Positions 23,647 to 32,816 of a DNA stretch of 64,000 nucleotides are shown here, piece after piece. Source of the DNA: Oscheius onirici (Eukaryota; Nematoda; Chromadorea; Rhabditida; Rhabditidae); contig OW051468.1 in the NCBI GenBank assembly GCA_932521025.1, positions 7,502,064-7,566,063 of the forward strand, read 5' to 3'. The position numbers and the translations under genes are program-made. The notes under the pieces were generated by a model. That model was not told where the DNA came from and searched no databases. It was given only the letters and a program-made list of their open reading frames with translations. Each line of letters begins with the position of its first letter. The stretch's first letter is position 1.

Positions 23647-24760
23647 CGCCTGAAATCACATCTTTTCTCTCCTTCTTCTTCAACTCCTATAATTGGGGGA
23701 GCTCGCGGCGGACATGATCGTCTCTATGGAGATGTGTGCGCGTACTTGAAACATTTCCACAGAAATGGGAATTCTGTACACATTGACATTAGGAACAAAG
23801 AGAGAGAGGAGTGTCACCGGATGAGGCAAGGATTAGACTCTGTGTCACAGAGAGAAGCCCGTGGAAGGAGAGGGACTTCTTCAATTTGCTGACTCGTCCC
23901 TTCCTCTCATACTACTGTAATCTGAAGCGGAACCGACCTGACTGTCGTCTGATGAGACATTCGAGGTGCGAGGCGTCGCCACCTTCATCTCTTGGCCGGC
24001 GACTGACCCTTTTTTCCTAAAACCGAATATGTGAACGAAGCGTATTTTCAGAGAAATGGAAGGTGATGAAGCAACTAGAGTTCTGAATGGGAAAGTACCG
24101 TATTCTCAACAGTGCAATTACTCTATTATTGAGCATCAACCCATACCATGACCCATGGTTGTCGGCATTGACAAGGATTTGGGACTCTCGAATATACTGT
24201 GCTGTTGAACTCCTCTGGTCAAAGGAACACAATGTCATCCCAGTTTCCATGTGATTAGTTTGGTCTTAATTCTGTCTGTATACCTTGAAGGAACAGCCTG
24301 TCTTGCTCTGCCTGAACGCATTTACTGAGACAGATATGGTATCTCTCTTAATTGGACAGGAAGAAAGCGAGAGGAAGCCCGACCATGCGGATTCATAATG
24401 ACGCAGCTCTTTTCCACAATAACAGCTTTAGGCATTGAAGCCTGTAAATTGGAATAGGATTCCGCAATGGCGACAGGCTTCGATGGAAAAGGAACTGGGA
24501 GAAAGAAATGCGTAAATGAGATTTAGAAGGTTGTCGTATTGCTCCCAGGAAAGGCGGTCGGGAATTGTGGGCGGATGAAAGGCATGGGAAAAGAACTTTC
24601 TCTTGATTTGGAACAGAAAAAACGTTACAGGATATTGCTGCAAACGAGTGAGGAAATCCAGCTTTAGAAACGATGGAGAGTACTCCGCATAGTCAACTGC
24701 TCTTAAAGTCGTTTCTCGTAGCCTTTTAATTGGTCTGGAGAGGGGAACGACTACGGTATA
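23647..24760 (-). other. Possible upstream exons of unknown gene (minus strand)
   Basis: Several frames look coding but I cannot join them with confidence. One near 24010-23890 reads MKVATPRTSNVSSDDSQ and has a donor (CAG|GTCGGT) that would join in phase 0 to the acceptor at the doublecortin start, so it could be an extra N-terminal exon of that gene. Another at about 24500-24330 contains ASMPKAVIVEKSCVIMNPHG and stops after IPYLSQ. A third at about 24600 has FHPPTIPDRLSWEQYDNLLN. None is recognised as a family member. Confidence 0.3.
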
Positions 24761-25284
24761 TGGAGAAACTGATCATATTTGTTTGTTCGTCAAGGTCAAA
24801 AGATTCGGATCAACACTTTGTATGTTTGTTCGTAACCTCAAAGCAAAGTAACAAGCAAAGAGATTTCTGTGCGTCTCGACTGGTCGTTTATAGCCGCTGT
24901 TTTGTACCATTCAAATTTGAAAAAATAACTGTTTTTTTTAGTTCTACCCAGTGCGGAGGACTATAAAACAATAGCACGGTTACATCTAGTAACAAAAGTT
25001 TTTATTCCAGGGTAAAGGAATCAGAGGGTAGATATCTCCTAGCAATCTCAGCTTCTAGAAATGAAAAAAAGGTATTCTCGTTAGGCTTCTTTTCAGAATG
25101 AATGGACGGCTTTTCCCGAAGTCTCCCCAGCGATGTGGGTGAGCTCTTTTGAAGTTGACGTCGTTATTCCAATCGGACATTTTTCTGCTCACTGATTAAT
25201 AACCGGTCGTCTTGGAAACGGCCAGGTACTCTGTGGTTATGTGAAGGTACGACAAGCAGTGAGGGACTCTCGGATAATCTGAAA
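24761..25284. other. Gene-free stretch before the LINE
   Basis: No exon or repeat recognised between the uncertain exons and the 3' end of the LINE. Confidence 0.4.
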
Positions 25285-27680
25285 GAATAGATTTAATTTA
25301 ATTTAATTTCGATAATAATATCATTTCGATATGTCGTTGCATGCTTTGTCTAAAAATATCGGGAGTCCTAACCGCAACGCTCATCCAGTTTTCGCCACAT
25401 CCTGCTGTCAAGTCGTTCTTCCATCTGGCTCTAGGTCTTCCAGCAGCTCTGTAGCGATTCCAAGGGCGCCACTCACTGACTATTTTTGTCCAGCGGGCAT
25501 GTTTCATGTTGGCAATCTTCTGAGCCCATTTCCACTTCCTTTTGATCGTGACTCGGATATCTTGGAGCTTGACCGTTCCATGTAACCACTCATTAGTGCG
25601 TCTATCCAACAAGGTTACTCCTACCATTCGGCGCATCATTCTTCGTTGCGCTGTTATGATCTTGTTCAGCTCCCGCTCTCTCAATGTCCACGTTTCGCTA
25701 GCATAGAGGAGAGCTGGCTCGACACATTGGGTATACAGCTTCCTTTTGTGTTTGAGAGCAATCCTTGTACTTGTGAAGATCTGATGAAATCGGTTGAAAG
25801 ATGCCCATCCTGCTCGAATCCTGCGACTAATTTCTTTGGCAATGTTGCTATTAAATGAGAGTCTGGACCCAAGAAACACGAATTCCGTACAGTATGGAAC
25901 GTCAATGCCATTTAGCGATATGGGGACCTCTCTTCTATTTGTCATTGCAAATGTCTTCTGTACGTTCATCTGTAACCCAACCTTCACGCTTTCTGCGGCA
26001 AGAGTCTTCATCATGTACTGTAGACCTTGGGCGGAATGAGAGAATAAGATAGCGTCATCGGCGTAGCGTAGATTTGTTAGTTTCTGGCCCGATACGTTGA
26101 TACCATGATGTTTCCATCGTAGCTTTCGGAAGATACTCTCAATCACGGAAGAGAACAGAGCGGGTGATATCGTGTCTCCTTGCAAGACACCACGTTTGAC
26201 CTGGATGGGTACTTTCTCGCCGATAACATTGACAGCGACTATAGATTGTGCGTAGATGAGACGGAGTATGTTGATGAGTTTCAGAGGCACTCCTTGTTCC
26301 GAGAGGGAAGACCACAGGGCTGATCTTTCAATAGTATCGAAGGCCTTTGAGTAATCAATAAATCCGATGTATAGGGGAAAATTGTACTCCACACTTCTTT
26401 GGATGAGATCTCTCACAAATTGGATATTGTCCGAGGTGCCATATGATCGTCTGAATCCCGTTTGCTCTGGCGGTTGATTCTCATCAAGCGTTGTCCTCAT
26501 CCGCTCTCCCAGCACTGATATGAAGACCTTGTAAATAACTGACAGTAAAGCAATGGGTCTGTAGTTCTTAATCAACAGAGGATCTCCTTTCTTGTAGAGC
26601 AACGATATGGTTGAATCCGCCAAATTATCGGGAAGTCTGCCTTCGTCCATTATCCTGTTGAAGATGTTGGTCAGGTATGGCGAGACGAATTCTTTGGTCA
26701 TAATGATCATGTCAGACGTTACATTGTCCGGACCGGAGGCTTTACCACGTTTCAGCTTTGAGATGGCTTTATCGACTTCTGACGTTAGGATAGGAGGAAT
26801 ATCATGGTCTACAGCGGCAATAGTCATTGCAGGAGGACCGTAGGAAGAATAAAGCTCGTCGTAGAAAGACTTCACAATTTCTCTGACCTCCGACGGGTCG
26901 GTGGAAGTTTGTCCTGTTCGGTTGTTCAGTTGAGAGAGGAAGTTCTTTTGGACTTGGTTTGTTCGATGAGCAATCAGCATACTTTTTCCTTGTACCAAAG
27001 CCTCGTTCAGACGGTCGAAATGTTTTCTTCTCAAATCCTCTTTCAACGATTCTCTCAAGGCCTTGAAGACAACGGAGAATTCGACTCGGCAACGACGTAT
27101 GACTCGTCGATGCATCAATTCATGCCGTCGGCCAAACAGAGTTTTTGTCCTTTGAGAAATAAACGACGATTTTGGAACTACTTCTGATGATATTTGGGCT
27201 GAAAATGTCAGTGTCTCCTTTAGTTGAGCGTATTCGTCAATACGCGTCGTTCGTACCAGGTCTTCGATAGCATGTTTGAAGAGAGGTCCATTCAACTTTG
27301 TCCTTGGTCGTGTAGTATAGTTGCGCTGTTTTTGAGAGCAGTTGACCTTCATCTTTCCCATCAGAAGTCGGTGATCAGACACAAACTGACATCTGCCCAT
27401 GATATCAACATCCGTAAAGAGATGGGGAGAAGGCGAGAGAATATAGTCAATTTCGTTTTTTGTTTTTTTGTTGAAAGAATAGATAAAAACTCCAATTGTT
27501 TCCCATATCTTCTGCATGAGCGGCAAGTGTCCGAAGAGCACCCTAATTTCTTGAACGCATCTGTCAGAATATCTACAACTTTCAATAATTCATCCATGCG
27601 TGTGCTGCTGGGGCTCCCGCTTAGGTCGAATACCCTCTTTTGACTCCAGTCTACTCCGGAAGCAATTTTTGCACTCATGC
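25285..27680 (-). mobile_element. RTE-like non-LTR retrotransposon, 5'-damaged
   Basis: The element runs on the minus strand. Its 3' end is marked by a short ATTAA-type tandem tail (25291-25310) that includes the ORF stop codon, a known trait of RTE-clade elements. The reverse-transcriptase ORF is long and open. Only the last part of the apurinic endonuclease is in frame, so the 5' portion (beyond about 27541) is frameshifted or missing. The 5' boundary is approximate. Confidence 0.8.
25298..27541 (-). CDS. Endonuclease (partial) / reverse transcriptase ORF of RTE-like LINE
   Basis: 747 codons without interruption. The N-terminal end keeps the last endonuclease motifs (KNEIDYIL, then SDHRLL). 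The reverse transcriptase shows LPDNLADSTISLLYKKGD, NYRPIALLSVIYKVF, EQTGFRRSYGT, FIDYSKAFDTIER, GVLQGDTISPALF and the catalytic LRYADDAILF. The C-terminal segment with W-K-W-A-Q and GRPRARWKNDL is typical of RTE-type LINEs. The intact frame suggests recent activity, but without a full endonuclease and 5' end this copy is unlikely to move by itself. Confidence 0.9.
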   Translation of the reverse strand: MLFGHLPLMQKIWETIGVFIYSFNKKTKNEIDYILSPSPHLFTDVDIMGRCQFVSDHRLLMGKMKVNCSQKQRNYTTRPRTKLNGPLFKHAIEDLVRTTRIDEYAQLKETLTFSAQISSEVVPKSSFISQRTKTLFGRRHELMHRRVIRRCRVEFSVVFKALRESLKEDLRRKHFDRLNEALVQGKSMLIAHRTNQVQKNFLSQLNNRTGQTSTDPSEVREIVKSFYDELYSSYGPPAMTIAAVDHDIPPILTSEVDKAISKLKRGKASGPDNVTSDMIIMTKEFVSPYLTNIFNRIMDEGRLPDNLADSTISLLYKKGDPLLIKNYRPIALLSVIYKVFISVLGERMRTTLDENQPPEQTGFRRSYGTSDNIQFVRDLIQRSVEYNFPLYIGFIDYSKAFDTIERSALWSSLSEQGVPLKLINILRLIYAQSIVAVNVIGEKVPIQVKRGVLQGDTISPALFSSVIESIFRKLRWKHHGINVSGQKLTNLRYADDAILFSHSAQGLQYMMKTLAAESVKVGLQMNVQKTFAMTNRREVPISLNGIDVPYCTEFVFLGSRLSFNSNIAKEISRRIRAGWASFNRFHQIFTSTRIALKHKRKLYTQCVEPALLYASETWTLRERELNKIITAQRRMMRRMVGVTLLDRRTNEWLHGTVKLQDIRVTIKRKWKWAQKIANMKHARWTKIVSEWRPWNRYRAAGRPRARWKNDLTAGCGENWMSVAVRTPDIFRQSMQRHIEMILLSKLN

Positions 27681-28141
27681 TTGGTTTTATCGCCTTGCTT
27701 ACATTGCCTTTAATTTCTTGGCAACTCGAATGTTTGTACTACCGCGTAAGATCGGATTTACCGATCTCACTCCATGCAAAGGTAAAGTCGACGAGTTTCG
27801 GAGAAATATAGCTTCTAGCCAAGAAACTGCAGTTCCAATATAACGGATTGCCTCAAGATCATTCACAAAATTGAAGCCGAAGAAATTACTCATGTGGACG
27901 TCTACATTGAGGGTAGATGTGCCTACTCGAGCGAGGAATGTGCTGAAGGAAACGGGGTATCACGGAAAAATCGCCACATTCAAAAAGTTTTTCAGTGCTT
28001 CCCTCAAGTGGCCAAAAGAGAAAGCAGCTTCACAACCAGGGAATACAAGTGCTGCTCAAAAGAAAACCTCGCGAACGCATCAAGAAATATGCTATTTGCG
28101 GCTTACTTGGTAATTTTGTCGTTACAAATCCAACATTTATT

Positions 28142-28411
28142 GGAATAACAGTAAAGTAAAGTATTCTCCCGTCTTCTAGCCTTTGGCTAGCGGGTGCATA
28201 TGAGGAGCCAGATAGCGAGGGGCTTTAAACGTTCCACAGTGCCCACCTGTTCCCAGGAACGCCTTTACTTCGTAGCAAGCTACTACCAATTTACCGACCT
28301 TCGGGAAGGGTAGAAGCCTTGGTTGGGCTGAGGCGGGGATCGAATTTGTGACCCTTCGATTGACACTGGCGCCTCCTGCCACTGCGCCAATCCGCCTCGG
28401 AATAACAGTAA
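28142..28411 (-). mobile_element. tRNA-derived SINE with 13-bp target duplication
   Basis: Flanked by a perfect direct repeat GGAATAACAGTAA (28142-28154 and 28399-28411). The body (28155-28398) reads on minus from a tRNA-like head. That head has a 7-bp acceptor-like stem GAGGCGG/CCGCCTC (28392-28398 with 28330-28336), an A-box-like TGGCGCAGTGG and a T-arm-like ATTCGATCC. A roughly 175-bp unrelated tail follows. It sits in the 3' UTR of the RPL14 copy; the intact RPL14 has the same flanking sequence without it, which gives a clean empty site. Confidence 0.85.
28330..28398 (-). other. tRNA-like head of the SINE
   Basis: 69 nt beginning GAGGCGGATTGGCGCAGTGG. The acceptor stem pairs perfectly, a D-arm-like GGCGC/GCGCC-type pairing is present and the T arm pairs GGGTC with GATCC around an 8-nt loop. 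The anticodon arm is poor, so this is an RNA polymerase III promoter relic and not a working tRNA gene. Confidence 0.6.
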
Positions 28412-28430
28412 CATTACATCGAGATCTTCT

Positions 28431-28982
28431 TCAATTTGGCGACCTCAATTGGACGAGATGGTTGCGAGCCTGCTTAGCCTTCATCAGCTTGAAGCGTTCG
28501 AAGTCGGTCAGTTTAGCACGCTGCAAGTAATTCGTTGACAATGTAAAAATAGCGTTAGAAACAAAACAAAAGACTAAAGAAAAAACTTACCGTGGACTTG
28601 GCAGCAATCTTCTTAGCCCAGGTAGTCTGTCCGAACTGGTCGTTGATCTTGGCCTCTTTGAAAACTTCTTTGACTCCCTTAGTACGTTGTCCGACGCGGA
28701 TCTTGAGGAGGAATTTAGTGAGCTGAAGGTCCTTCAGATTTCTCACTCCACGGAGAACTCCGGTGGTAGGTCCATCGACGAGGACCTGAAATTCAAAATT
28801 ATAATAAAGGTTCGTGTAGTATAATTTCAAATAACAGGCTATGCAAAATAACAACAATGAAAAAAGAAGTGAAAGTGAAAACCTACTCTGTTTCCGTCGA
28901 GAATGTCGACAATGGTGGCCAGCTTTCCACTGTTAATTCCGTTGGCGATGAATATGACACGTCCGATTTGGCACAATTTCAT
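28431..28982 (-). pseudogene. Duplicated RPL14 copy with frameshift and altered 5' end
   Basis: Close copy of the RPL14 gene at 32817-34338, with both introns kept, so it arose by DNA duplication and not by retroposition. Exon 1 has lost the normal start (VFQRLV is replaced by KLC before [15 protein letters not shown]). The last exon has a one-base deletion (CGTCCGAATTG in the parent, CGTCCAATTG here), which replaces the final 11 residues with QLRSPN and an early stop. Intron 1 is about 100 nt; in the parent it is about 1.05 kb. It might still be transcribed, but it is best read as a decaying copy. Confidence 0.8.
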
Positions 28983-29060
28983 GTCCTAAAAACGTAAATA
29001 TATGCCGAAAGTATTTGGCACAATTTCATGTCCTAAAAACGTAAATATATGCCGAAAGTA
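28967..29060. repeat. 47-bp tandem duplication at the 5' end of the RPL14 copy
   Basis: Two perfect 47-bp units (28967-29013 and 29014-29060), each starting TTTGGCACAATTTCATGTCC. They lie exactly where the copy stops matching the parent RPL14, so the duplication is tied to the breakpoint. Confidence 0.85.
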
Positions 29061-29375
29061 AACTTTCAACCGGGCGAGTAAGCACAATCTTCGGTCTCTG
29101 CTTCTTAGCCTTTTTCGGAGGAGGCGAATTTCTTGGGAACGGAGATGGAGTCCTCTCGGCCAGAAGAGCTGCTGATCGAATCTTTCTGCCACTCATTTCC
29201 ACTGAAGCAGAAAATTATACATGAAGGTATATCTATAACAAGATTTTTTCAACACATAATAGCAAAGATATCAAGGAAAATAAACAGAAAAAAAGCAAAA
29301 TCAGAGAAAATTAGCGAAAACCTCACCTGAGAAGCGCTTTCTTCTGCGGCACGCTCGGCACGCGTCATGCTGAAA
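29061..29375 (-). other. Unidentified exon-like segments fused upstream of RPL14 copy
   Basis: Minus-strand frames MTRAERAAEESASQ (ending in a GTGAGG donor, near 29330-29370) and MSGRKIRSAALLAERTPSPF (29195 downward, basic and Pro/Lys rich) look coding and run toward the RPL14 copy. I could not join them in frame with confidence. They may be the front of another gene to which the duplicated ribosomal-protein segment was attached. Confidence 0.3.
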
Positions 29376-30235
29376 TTAAGAAATATTACAGCGAACAATG
29401 ACAAAAACTAGACAGACCTCTGACTGACCGCTGAGGTCCAGTCCGCCGGCTCGATTGACGTTCGTAAAAATGCTTGAAAAATTAGTCAAACAAGCATACT
29501 AGGTCGAAGGAAGTTCAAAGAAAATTTATGCCGAGTAGGGATACGTGCAACATTTTCATTATTATTTTTGGCTCACAAAGCACGTTTCTGAGAATATTTT
29601 GCTAGCTAAAAAAATGTGACAGCCCCGAAATTGGCGAAACCACTTTGAATGGGACCCGTTTCGCGCGCGAACCATTTTGAATTTGTCACGTTTTGAGCGC
29701 GGCCACAAGCCCGAAGAGACCTATTGGCTCGGAATCCCTCAAGGGCACGGTTATACGACTAGCGACAGGCCCGAGGACGACCCTTACCAGATCAGAACAG
29801 GAAAAAAAAGAAAAAGATGCCACAGCGTGGCTCGGCGGTGTATCAACGCCTTTTGTCGAGCTTGGATTATTTTCTGGTCAGTGCGCGCCGAAAGGGACGT
29901 TTTTATGATGAAAATAACAGCGTATTTAGTGCTGAGACTGGCCGTCTTGTATTCGAGGCTGGGATGAGGTAAAATTGGACGATTGCCTTGTATAAATACT
30001 GATGCATACTAAAATAATTATTTTAAAGCTAATCAAGCGCAAATTACAACATGGACGTCGAGAACTAGGTGACGAATCGAAAACAGGAGGAGGAGAATAA
30101 GGACGTCAACAACTAGGGTTTGTTCAAAAAATCGACGACATACAGTAACCCATGCCGCGCCGCAGAGGAAATTGAGAAACAAAATAGGTTTTTGCATTTT
30201 TAAGTGCTTTATACTCATTTTTTTGACTTCTAAGT
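29376..30235. other. Gene-free repetitive stretch
   Basis: No coding exon recognised. The sequence is mixed, with a GC-rich block near 29640-29800 whose frames match nothing I know. Confidence 0.4.
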
Positions 30236-30236
30236 C

Positions 30237-30772
30237 GTTTTAATCGATTCAGCGTGAAAAAATACCCTAGAAAGGTCTAAATTTGAGGAGAAAGCAGTTT
30301 TTCAATCATTTTGCCTCTTTCTAAGGGGTTTCTCTTCAATTTTCTGCCAGAGGAGACCTTTCTAGTATACTTGGGCGTCGAGTCACGAGCCGATTCGAGT
30401 CGAGTTCTGTACCGACCCGAGTCGAGTCGGCTCGTGAGCCATGTAGAGTCGAGCCAGCTCGCGGGCTATGTCGAGTCGGCTCGAGATGGCTCGCGAGTCG
30501 AGTCGATTTTTTTCAATTTTTTTTTCAAATTCCGCGGCTCAAATACGAAGAAATGAAGAAAATCTTTTGTTATTTCCCGTTTTTGATCCAAATAATCTTT
30601 AAAAAATCGGCTCGAGTCGGGCCGACTCGCGGGCCAAGCCGAGTCGAGCCGATTCGCAGGCCATGTCGAGTCGAGTCGAGCCGACTCGTGGCTCAAATCG
30701 AGCTCGACTCGGCTCAAGTCGCCCAAGTATACTTTCTAGGGTATTTTTTTCACACTGAATCGATTAAAACTT
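30237..30772. repeat. Palindromic arms around a hAT-like insertion
   Basis: Left arm GTTTTAATCGATTCAGCGTG (from 30237) and right arm ending CACTGAATCGATTAAAAC (to 30772) are inverted copies, continuing through AAAAATACCCTAGAAAG. They appear to be an older foldback sequence into which the hAT-like element 30366-30731 inserted. Confidence 0.6.
30366..30731. mobile_element. Non-autonomous hAT-like element (GAGTCG array type)
   Basis: 366 bp bounded by inverted ends TATACTTGGGCG and CGCCCAAGTATA. It is flanked by a perfect 8-bp direct repeat CTTTCTAG (30358-30365, 30732-30739), the target size of hAT transposons. The interior is packed with GAGTCG/CGACTC words in both orientations around a short AT-rich core. 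Such subterminal word arrays are known as transposase binding regions in hAT elements. There is no coding capacity. Confidence 0.75.
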
Positions 30773-30949
30773 GGGTTTTTTCTTTTCTCTTTTTCTTCCT
30801 ATTTTAGAGTTTTTCGTCGGCAAAAAATCAAGGGAGAACCAGCTTTTTTGTCAAAATATGTAAATAAACCCGATGAAAATAAGCGAAATCTGCGTTTTTG
30901 AGAAATTCCTATAAAAAAAAGAAAAGAAAAAAAGAATTTTTTTTGGCCA

Positions 30950-32400
30950 TTCCCGCACATCTCTGTTCAAGACCAAAATTTTAAATTTTTGGCGCGAAAA
31001 GTTCAAATTTGAATTTTTAGTCAAAAATCGTAAAATTTTGTCGTTTTCAGGAGTTTTTCGTCATTTTTCACTGTTTTTATTATTTTTTGAATGAAATTGC
31101 ACTAAATCAGCGTATTTTGACCACATTTAAAGGGACAGTCCTATGCAGGCTTGTTGATTCTGGGTTGTTGCGCTGCGCTGCGGCCAGGTTGGACATTGCG
31201 GCGGGCTAAAAAAATTCATTTCGCGTTTTTTTCTGATTTTTTTTGTTTCCAAAAACGTCCCCCGATTAGATTTAGTTTTGCCATCAAAAAATTCGAAGAA
31301 AATCGAAAACTGACGACAAAAATAGAAGATATACATATTATACATTCGTATACAACTTTATTCGTTTTGACCTATTTTCTTAGTAATTTCGTGCCTAAAG
31401 CCCAAAATTGCATGTTTTCCAGCTGTTATTATATTTATATAGTCTCACCAAACTGGAATGAGCTATCGACCGAACTGTGCGCATACTCTCGCCAAAATCT
31501 GACCAAACTGAGCGCCTGCTCTCACCGAACGGAGCGCAAACTCTCATCCAACGGAAGTGAAAGCCGAAAAGAAATTGATGAGTTAGTTTTCTCCATTTTC
31601 CACAATCTAATCTCAGCGCGCGTTTTCTAGTCACTTTATTCTAAAAAAAAAAAAAAAAAAAGGCCTTAGTCTCTGTTTGTCCGTCCGCACCAAAAATTGA
31701 AATTGCCGCAATCGCTTCGGGACCAATTGTCTTCGACTAAGTCGAGTATGCTGAGTTCAAATATCGTGTCGAGACCCGAAAATTTTTGGCGTGAAAAAAT
31801 ATAAAATCGCCAAATTTTGCGTTTTTCAGCTATTTTTTTCAATTTTTCACCGTTTTTGCACTTTTTGAGTGTAATTCACGCAAAATTAGCATGTTTCGAT
31901 CAATTTTCAGCAAATTTAGTGGTTTTGCACCAAAAAAACACGAAATTTACTGCAAATTTAGTAAAATTGAGAGTTATGTAGCTACTTTTCTCTATTTTTC
32001 ACCGTTTTTAGTACTTTTTGAGTGGATTTCACGCAAATTAACATGTTTCAATCAGTTTTCAGCAAATTTAGTGGTTTTACGCCGAAAAATACGATGCTCT
32101 GACTAAACTCATCGCCTACTCTCACCAAACTGACCAAACTGAGCGCTCTCTGACCAAAGTGACCAAACTGAGCGTCTGCTCTGACCAAACTGACTAAATT
32201 GAGCGCATACTCTCACCAAACTGAGCGCTCTCTGACCAAAGTGACCAAACTGAGCGTCTGCTCTGACCAAACTGACTAAATTGAGCGCATACTCTCGCCA
32301 AACTCTCACCAAACTGAAGTGCGCCCAAACGAAACTGAAGCGTTTTTTCTCCATTTTCAACAATCTAATCTCAGAGCGCGCTTTTTCTAGTCTCTTATAT
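30950..32400. repeat. Two diverged copies of a 600-650-bp AT-rich repeat
   Basis: Segments of about 30960-31640 and 31775-32400 share the same order of landmarks. These are an AAATTTTTGGCG block, a block with TTTTTCACCGTTTTT, then ACCAAACTGAGCG-type words, then a conserved end (TTTTCTCCATTTTC, CAATCTAATCTCAG, GCGCG, TTTTCTAGTC). The second copy has an internal doubling of the CACCGTTTTT block (31830-31965 and 31980-32095). An A-tract ends the first copy near 31640-31658. No protein is evident. Confidence 0.6.
32133..32296. repeat. 82-bp tandem repeat, two units
   Basis: Two almost identical 82-bp units, beginning at 32133 and 32215 with ACCAAACTGAGCGCTCTCTG. Each is built of smaller ACCAAACTGAGCG-like words. 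It shows a minisatellite-type expansion of the word array seen once at 31445-31560. Confidence 0.8.
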
Positions 32401-32787
32401 TGATGGGGCTGTCGTCTCTTTCCGTCCGTAGACTACAATGTTCCTCCACTCCAAAGGTCGAAATCGCGAAGCTAAAATTAATATCCGCAGAGGTTGTTGC
32501 AGATCTTCGTTTCTACTGTGTTAGCGGCAAGTAGAAAGTTTTAGAAAATGGTAAAGTGTATGAAGGAAAGTTTCGCGCAACCGCGCCGCGACGAAGTCGT
32601 CTAGTTCTTTTGAAAATGTTTAGGACGAAGAGTGTACGGTGTTTTCGCCGGACAAGTGAGGACAACTCTCTAAGAGGATCAATCACGAGAGCAAACATGA
32701 TTTAGACATTCTTATGCTACCTCTGATAACATCCAAGTCGTGAGAGATTTGATCCAAAGAAAGAATTATGTCGTTACAAGTCCAACA

Positions 32788-32793
32788 TTTATT
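32788..32793 (-). terminator. Polyadenylation signal for RPL14
   Basis: AATAAA on the minus strand, about 25 nt past the stop codon, giving the very short 3' UTR typical of ribosomal-protein genes. Confidence 0.6.
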
Positions 32794-32816
32794 GTGAATA
32801 ACAACATTACTTCGAG

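Noticed and set aside
23700..24020. Plus-strand frames near the start of the doublecortin gene
   Set aside because: They lack splice signals, and the antisense frame (MKVATPRTSN...) looks more like coding sequence.
28330..28398. Functional tRNA gene
   Set aside because: The acceptor stem pairs, but the anticodon arm is poor and the T loop has eight bases; flanking target duplications show it is the head of a SINE.
29677..29967. Open stretch in GC-rich sequence upstream of the hAT-like element
   Set aside because: No recognisable motif and no splice signals; surroundings are repeats.
30311..30807. Long overlapping frames with SRVES/RLDST-type repeats
   Set aside because: They are translations of the GAGTCG word array of the hAT-like element, not protein genes.
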